A stretch of DNA of 64,000 nt, taken from contig NC_079487.1 of NCBI RefSeq assembly GCF_020520425.1, forward strand, positions 4,015,501 through 4,079,500. The letters are read 5' to 3'. Shown in pieces: positions 58,095 through 64,000 of this stretch (its first letter is position 1; each line of letters opens with the position of its first letter). This DNA is from Spinacia oleracea (taxonomy: Eukaryota; Streptophyta; Magnoliopsida; Caryophyllales; Amaranthaceae). The notes under the pieces were generated by a model. The model was not told the origin of the DNA and ran no database searches. It saw only the letters and a program-made list of their open reading frames with translations. The position numbers and the translations under genes were made by a program.

Positions 58095-58307
58095 TGAAGC
58101 CAAACCATGATAGTTGTAATGGCACGAGAACCTAAATTTCATTTATCAATAATAGAGTAACTGATTGTTTCCAAAATAAACTGAACATCAAGTTGTTGGG
58201 AACTTTACAAAAAACAACAAAAATGTGGCACAACTTAGACTTGTTTCCAAAATGTGTCATGAACATAAAAACAGAAATGGTAAACTAAAACCTATGCTTA
58301 CTAACAG

Positions 58308-58985
58308 TTATGCATCTCTGGCCTTCTTTCCCTTTGATGCAGCAGATGTTGAGCCCTTCCTCTTTCCAGCAGTAGATGTTGATGCACCACCAGCAGCAGC
58401 AGCAGCAGATTCCTTCCTCTGTTTGGCAGTGGAGCCTCCCTTACAGGTTCTTGAGCTGTGCCCAACTTTCTTGCACTTCCCACACTTCACAGCAGTGCTT
58501 CTCTTCCCCTTTTTCTTCTCATGAGCACCCCTTTTTCTCTGCTTGGCTGGTCTACCAGCTGCTCTTTTCATTATCGGGGGAAGAATCCTAGGTAGGTCAA
58601 ATGTGGGCCACTGTGTTGAGTCAGGCATTGGGTGAATGTGTTCTGAGTATGTGAGCTTATATGTTGCCCCTTTGAAGTATGGAATGACAAATTCAGTAGG
58701 CATGAGTCTCTGATGGTATATGACCCTAAGAGCATGCTTGCAAGGTATGCCACACCCTTGCCATTTACCACAACCACACACCCCAGCAGTTAGCCTAATT
58801 GGGAACTTCACATGACCATCTGTAACCTCAAACTCACCCCCCAGCATTACTTGCAGAACAGAACCTTGAATCAACACTCCTCTCTTCCAACATCTTAATA
58901 GCATATGGTGTCAACTGATCGGGTCCAATGTCAACAACTTTATCAAATCTGGTCCCTATTTTCTTCATGCACCAAGACCTTATTT
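58308..58985 (-). pseudogene. MULE (mudrA-like) transposase C-terminus, frameshifted
   Basis: Minus strand. The exon appears to start after TTATTTCAG at 58985 and reads IRSWCMKKIGTRFDKV and then LEERSVDSRFC, the conserved region before the SWIM finger. A run of six C (plus strand, near 58837-58842) marks a one-base frameshift. The other frame then carries the SWIM zinc finger (CGCGKWQGCGIPCKH), then RLMPTEFVIPYFKG, a basic AT-hook-like RPAKQRKRG and a CCHC knuckle CGKCKKVGHSSRTC, and stops at 58308. The catalytic DDE domain is not in the window. Function of the family: transposase that acts on MULE ends. This copy cannot make a full product unless the slip is a sequencing error. Confidence 0.85.
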
Positions 58986-59035
58986 CTGAAATAAAAGAAT
59001 AGAACAACTGAAATCAGACACTTATATCCAAAAAA

Positions 59036-59112
59036 AACTCGACTCGGACACTTGAACACAAACCCGACTCAGACACTTAACAAAAACTCGATTCGAACAC
59101 TTGAACACAAAC
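59036..59112. repeat. Short ACTCGACTCGGACACTT minisatellite
   Basis: Two and a half to three imperfect 28-30-bp units (ACTCGACTCGGACACTTGAA) just left of element D, in the presumed intron of the transposase gene. Confidence 0.7.
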
Positions 59113-59135
59113 CTAAGAAAATATGAGAGTGAGAG

Positions 59136-60533
59136 TGAAGGAAATAGTGCCCTTGGTCCAAGTATGCATATAATATTAAGTCTAATAAATGCGGTTCAGT
59201 ATTAATTAACAAGTTAATAATTCAGTGAGATCAAGTGAGCTGAATGTCTAGCTAGAGGCCGCTTCAGTTCAAGTGGAATTAATTATATTAATCCACAGCT
59301 TACTCTTGACTGAACCCGTAGGGTCACACAAATAGTACGTAAACGGATCAAGTATTTAATGGCATTAAATACTCCATCTATGGATATTCGGAATCGACGG
59401 ATCTTGATTTCAGTGGGAGCTGAGATCGTCACAAGCAAGAAATGAATACTCCGGAAACGATGATATAGCCGGAAACGGAAATATGGATCGTATCGGAAAT
59501 ATAAATATTATCCAAGTCGTAGATGTTGCCGGAAACGGAAACATGGTACGTATCGGAAAATATTATCGGAAATGGAAATATTACCGGAATCTGAAATATT
59601 GTCGGAAACGGAAATATTGTCGGAATCGGAAATATTATCGGAATCGGAAAATAATTCCGGAAACGGAAATATTAAATATTTGTTCGAAACGGAAATTGAT
59701 TCCGGAATCGGAAATGTTAAATATTGTTCGTATCGAAAATGAAATCCGGAATCGGGAAATTGATCGGAAGCGCGTCGTACGAATTAGCATCGGACGAGCT
59801 TGCTAGACGAAGGCCCAGCACGAAGCCAGGCCCACGTCCAGCAAGAGAAACGCGCGCCACAACGCACCAGCCAAGGCTGCGCCAGGCCCACCGCAAGGCA
59901 GGCCCAGCGCGCGCCAAGGCTGCGGCAGCGTGTGGGCTTCGTGGCAGTGGGCTGCGGTTGCTCGTGGGCTGTGCGCGCGCGCATGACGCCCCTCGTGAGC
60001 TGCTGTGCGTGCGTGTGTGTTTGTGTTCACATACAAAACCTAAAGCGTATAGGATTCATTTAATGATTAAATTCCTAATCCTAAAAGATAAATTAATTAA
60101 ATAAGAGTTCTACTAGGATTCTAATTTAATTAATTCGTATCCTAGTAGGATTCCAATTCTCTTTCCATACCCCTATAAATATGTGGCCTGGGTTCACAAT
60201 TTATAACGAGTTTTGAAGTATTCAAAGTGATTTTTGAGAGCAAAAATTCAGTCACATTCTTGCCCATAATTACCGAAAATTATAGTACCTTAAGGGCGAT
60301 TCTAGTTGGTCAATCTTAAGGCGGATCCGGACGTGCTGTGGACTATCTACGGAGGGACGACACTTGGAGTCCTAAAGACTTGTTCTTGTTCGGTTCGGGC
60401 GCAGCTAGGGAGGGCACGCTACAAAGTGTATGCATCTAAATTATGCTATATGATTATGTGTAAATAATATGTTTCCTGGCTTTATGGTTTTTCCGCATGA
60501 TTTATGTTTATTCATATGTATTATAACCTAACA
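59136..60533 (+). mobile_element. 5' LTR of copia D
   Basis: TGAAGGAAATAGTG ... TATAACCTAACA, 1398 bp. It holds the U3 CGGAAATATT array (about 59455-59765), a GC-rich block (59765-60030) and a TATA box at 60174-60181. Confidence 0.9.
60174..60181 (+). promoter_or_regulatory. TATA box of copia D
   Basis: TATAAATA in CCCCTATAAATATGTGG. Confidence 0.75.
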
Positions 60534-60534
60534 G

Positions 60535-60547
60535 TGGTATCAGAGCC
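60535..60547 (+). other. Primer binding site of copia D
   Basis: TGGTATCAGAGCC, the exact tRNA-iMet complement, without the extra C seen in B and C. Confidence 0.85.
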
Positions 60548-63147
60548 TCTTATTTTTTTCATAATCTAAATTGCATAAACATGGTTAAATTTTACAAATT
60601 TGCAAAGAATTAAAGGGGTGATTAATTTTCGTAATTAATTGCAAATTGCGTTTATTTAATTATATGTACGCAGTTTTTCGGCAGTTTCTTCGTTACTCAT
60701 CCAAATCGAGTGATTTTTGTGTCAATTCCGCATGTAAAAGGCATTCTAAAATTTTTACAAAAAGTGTATTTTTCGGCCGAACCCAGAATTCCCAAATTCG
60801 AAGCCTAACTATGACTTTTCGGAGGTTTTAGTTTTTCGAACGCAAAAGTTTGTAAGTTTAAGATGTTAAATTAAGTATTTGCGATTCTTGTTGATAAATC
60901 TTGAGTTTTTGATTGACCTACTGTATATGTTTAACAATTATGAATGCCTAGACTTGTTAATTATACAACCTAATTTGTAATTATGATTAATTTGTTGAAA
61001 TTCGAATAATTTAGAATTAATTTGATTTTCATGATTAATTAATAATTTAATTAGGTACCAATGATTAAAATCCACCATAAAAATGGTTAATTTATGTTAA
61101 AATTTTAATTTTTATGACCTAGATTTGAATCCATGTTAATCGGAAATTATTTGATTAATAAATTTTTGATTTTTCACCCTAAAATTATGAAATTAATATG
61201 ATTTATTAATTTGTCATTAATTTTGGAAATAAAAGTTTTAATTTTTATGCAATTCGCTCATAAAACTTGCACGCACAAAGCAATGGACGCTACGTGTTAC
61301 CCTTAAGGGGTGTTGTATAGTGCGGGCATGCGACGACGAGCAAGGGAGCTTGTCGCCCATGCGGTACGATGCAACGAGCAAGGGCCATGGCACACGAGCA
61401 CAAGGCAGCACGCTGCCCTGTGTCGAGTGCTGTGCGCATGTGGGCGGGTGGGCAAGGGCGAAGGGCAAGGCGTAAGCCAGTGGCAGACGCGTGTGGGCAG
61501 CAAGCGTGCTGCGCCACAGCGCGTGCTGCCAAGCCCAGCAAGCAAGCAGACGCAAGGCGACGAGCAAGCGGGCGCCTGCTGCGTTGCGTGTGGTTGCTTG
61601 CGTGTTGCTGTACGAACAATCAAGGGGCGCTAAGCCTCGTGCACTCGATGGGGCTTGGGTGCAAGCCCAAGTGCCTCGTCGTGTCTCGATTGATTCGTTT
61701 CAAATTTAATTTTGAATTTTCAGTTCGGAAATAATTTTAATTAATTTTTAAAATTAATAATTTTAATTGTTTTCTCGGGATTTAATTTTGATTATTATAA
61801 TTATTATAAATTTTAATTTATACTAATTATTTTACTAAAATTAAACCTTGAATTAATTTAAATTCGTTATATTCAACTGAAATAAATTAAATAAGTGGAT
61901 TCAATTATAAATTTATATGAGCTTTAAATTTTAATTAAATTTGTATGTTTCCGGTTAGACTAGAAATACATTTTTATGTTTAAAATTAGTAAAGCATATG
62001 AATTTATTGGTTTAAGTGGGAGCAATTTTAGTCATAAACTCTTGATTAGGTCTACAAATCCTTTAAGGTTAAACAACTTGATTAGAATTAATAAGGACTG
62101 AATAATTGGTAGATTATTGGTGCCCTTGATTAATTGCTGCAAATATTTATGTGATGCATAACGTGTTTTAACTAACCAATTATGTGGGCCATTCATGATA
62201 ATGAATGGGTGAATGGTATATATTGCATATGTACTGTTTTGCAGGTTATGAAGTGACTAGTATGGCCCAAATAGGATATAAAATATGGTCTGCGTACCAT
62301 TAATTTGAATGTAATTGGTCTAAAGCACCAAATTTGTTTTTCAATTCAAATATGGTTTGCATACCATCAAATAGTTGTAATTAGTTTAAATATAGCTTAT
62401 CCTATTTGAAGAAAATGGCGCCTCCCACGGAGATTTTCGAGACGGACTTTGAAGTTGAAGCTTCAAGATGAAGTCGGGCCATACTAGATCACATTTATCT
62501 TATGCATGTTTTAAGTTATTTATTGCTTTTAAATATGTCTTAAATGTGCATGAGGTCAAAGCTTGATTATGTTGCATGATTAAGGATTTTAGTTCACTTA
62601 AAATCTAACCAACATAGTAAGAGCCTTAAGTTCCAAACTTAAAAATTGAGTTAAAAGGTGCCATGCCAAAATAACACTTACTTGGATATCCTTTTTTCAT
62701 CGATCTTAGTAATAGTTTTCCGCCATAGCGAGGTGTTACTTATCGATAATAAAGGGGTAAGGTACACAAATAATTGTGAGTACATGTTAGTTTTGGTGAA
62801 ACTCAACGATATAAGTAAGGAGTCCTTTTATGTCGTGGAAAAATCGATAGGTTTACCTAATAAGTTCTTAGACGTACCTATCAACCAAGAGTAGTTTCTA
62901 GACTATTAGCAAAAGGCTTTTGCTTCCCTAAAAGATTTTAGAATTGAGTCTAAATACATAATGTGCTTAATTCTTCAATGGTTTTTAGGATCTTGGAATC
63001 ATTTTATTCACACCTGCCGGAACACATAACTTGAATAAAATGCTTAATGAACATTGAATTATGCATGTATGCTAGAATTTAAGTTTATTAAGAGAAACTG
63101 TGAATGATTATTTATTTGTTTATTCTTTTTCAATTGTAGTTTTAATT
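60548..63147 (+). other. Untranslated leader of copia D
   Basis: About 2.6 kb, collinear with the leaders of B and C. It contains the GC-rich island (61267-61690). No gene in it is supported; the 78-codon ORF near 62658 includes leader sequence also present, without an ORF, in C. Confidence 0.75.
61267..61690. repeat. GC-rich hypervariable island in the copia leader (copy D)
   Basis: Shortest of the three islands. The leader hairpin is kept at 61334-61355 with one change (GCTTGTCG) that would still pair as G-U in RNA. ORFs on both strands are composition artefacts. Confidence 0.8.
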
Positions 63148-64000
63148 ATGGCAAACAACAATTCATTCAACATTCGATCAATTCTCGAAAAGGAGAAGTT
63201 GAGCGGGAAAAACTTCCTTGACTGGCAAAGGAACTTGCAAATAGTTCTTATGCAGGAAGAAAAGGAGTATGTCCTGGAAGAGGCGATGCCCGAAGCCGCA
63301 GGCGAAGGGGTCACTCAGGCAGCCCTCAATCGTTGGATTGATGCCAACAAGGATGTGAAATGTCTAATGCTTGCAACCATGAGTGCAGATCTACAGAAAA
63401 CGTTCATCAACTCAGATGCTTTCACGATCATCAGTGAGTTAAATAACATGTTCCAAGATCTGGCTCGAGTCGAAAGATTCGAGACTCATAGGAAAATTCT
63501 TGAGACCAAGCTTAAGAAAGGTGAGTCCGTAAGTCCACATGTTCTCAAAATGATTGGACTCATTGAGAATATGAGTCGGCTGGATCGGCAATTCTCTCAG
63601 GAAATGGCTGTAGACACCATCCTCCATTCTCTTCATAACGGGTATGATCAGTTCAAACTGAACTACAGTATGAATAGTCTGGACAAAACGCTCACTAAGC
63701 TTCACGGTATGCTAAAGACCGCTGAAAAAACGCTAAAAAGTGATAAGCAAGATGTGCTTATGGTGCGTGGGGGCGAGTTCAAGAAATCTGGAAAGAAGAG
63801 GAATGCTAAGAAAGGTGACAACAAGGCCAGCCCAACTAAGCAAACTGGCGCCAAGTCTGAAAAGAGGAAGGTCAGTCAACCCACTTCTGAATCCGAATGC
63901 TTCTACTGCAAGAAGAAGGGGCATTGGAAGAGAGATTGCTCGAAGCTAAAGGAATATCAGAAGAACGGAACAGTCGTTCCATCTTCAGGTATTTTCGTTA
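63148..64000 (+). CDS. Copia D gag (partial, open at window edge)
   Basis: Starts MANNNSFNIRSILEKEK at 63148 and is open for 284 codons to the last base. It has the copia gag body (WQRNLQIVLMQEEKEYVLEE, NMFQDLARVERFETHRKILE, HVLKMIGLIENMSRLDRQFS), a Lys-rich region and a CCHC knuckle CFYCKKKGHWKRDC (near 63895-63940). It lacks the three lesions of B's gag. It would form the nucleocapsid and, as in other copia elements, be followed in the same frame by protease; that part is beyond the window. Confidence 0.92.
   Translation, partial: MANNNSFNIRSILEKEKLSGKNFLDWQRNLQIVLMQEEKEYVLEEAMPEAAGEGVTQAALNRWIDANKDVKCLMLATMSADLQKTFINSDAFTIISELNNMFQDLARVERFETHRKILETKLKKGESVSPHVLKMIGLIENMSRLDRQFSQEMAVDTILHSLHNGYDQFKLNYSMNSLDKTLTKLHGMLKTAEKTLKSDKQDVLMVRGGEFKKSGKKRNAKKGDNKASPTKQTGAKSEKRKVSQPTSESECFYCKKKGHWKRDCSKLKEYQKNGTVVPSSGIFV

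Larger units (their letters stand above)
57040..59135. mobile_element. One end of a two-gene MULE, cut by copia D
   Basis: A CACCAAATA(T/C)CCC-rich end region (57040-57290, with ACCAAATACCC units) precedes a plus-strand zinc-finger gene. A minus-strand mudrA-like transposase 3' end follows. Element D begins at 59136, so the other end lies right of the window and the inverted repeats cannot be compared. The layout of two convergent genes recalls MuDR (mudrA/mudrB), although the second gene here is of another family. Confidence 0.6.
59136..64000 (+). mobile_element. Copia element D, 5' half
   Basis: 5' LTR 59136-60533, canonical primer site 60535-60547, leader, then an open gag that runs off the window. 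Same family as B and C by LTR start (TGAAGGAAATAGTGCCC), U3 array, leader island and gag. The element lies in the MULE. Confidence 0.9.

Noticed and set aside
62658..62894. 78-codon ORF in the leader of element D
   Set aside because: The same leader sequence in element C (near 17520-17745) has no matching ORF, so it is not conserved.

Overview
The window is plant nuclear DNA dominated by transposons. The organism is probably a Caryophyllales dicot of the Amaranthaceae type; spinach is possible, but this rests only on the general look of the repeats and was not tested. Coding DNA has plant GT-AG introns, there are no operons, and the transposons are classic plant lineages: Tat-type Ty3/gypsy, Ty1/copia with a tRNA-iMet primer site, MULE, Helitron, Stowaway and Harbinger-like.

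Layout. 1-10305: the 3' part of a Tat-like Ty3/gypsy cluster. It holds a gag-protease fragment with no RT or integrase, a spliced antisense gene with a plant mobile domain, GC-rich minisatellites and two direct LTRs. 10306-32352: a minus-strand copia element (B) that serves as landing site for others. The Tat cluster truncates its 3' LTR. A 10.2-kb copia element (C, 13945-24134, TSD TAATC) splits its integrase zinc finger. A 2.7-kb solo LTR (28675-31399, TSD TTCTA) sits in its 5' LTR, and that solo LTR carries a 677-bp MULE-like element. B itself lies in the RNase H tail of an older copia (A, 32353-32870).

33166-53000 is the gene-bearing part. It holds a twelve-exon plus-strand gene for a coiled-coil protein with a possible RWD-like C-terminus (33653-41288), a MULE-like element with about 98-bp inverted ends (42381-44787), an intronless minus-strand trihelix/Myb-like gene (45554-46933) and an eight-exon minus-strand NIPA-type magnesium transporter gene (48152-52374).

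53334-59135 carries small DNA transposons: a CGGAT-rich element with inverted ends, a Helitron, a GGGC-ended MITE, a Stowaway MITE, and one end of a MULE in which a GRF-type zinc-finger gene and a mudrA-like transposase gene converge. 59136-64000 is the 5' half of another copia element (D) of the B/C family, whose gag is still open at the window edge.

B, C and D give three states of one family: B has recognisable but broken genes, C has near-identical LTRs around a body without usable coding capacity, and D looks capable as far as it can be seen. The most unusual items are the antisense spliced mobile-domain gene with a dyad cassette repeated in its promoter region, its intron and the LTRs, and the convergent GRF-plus-transposase MULE.
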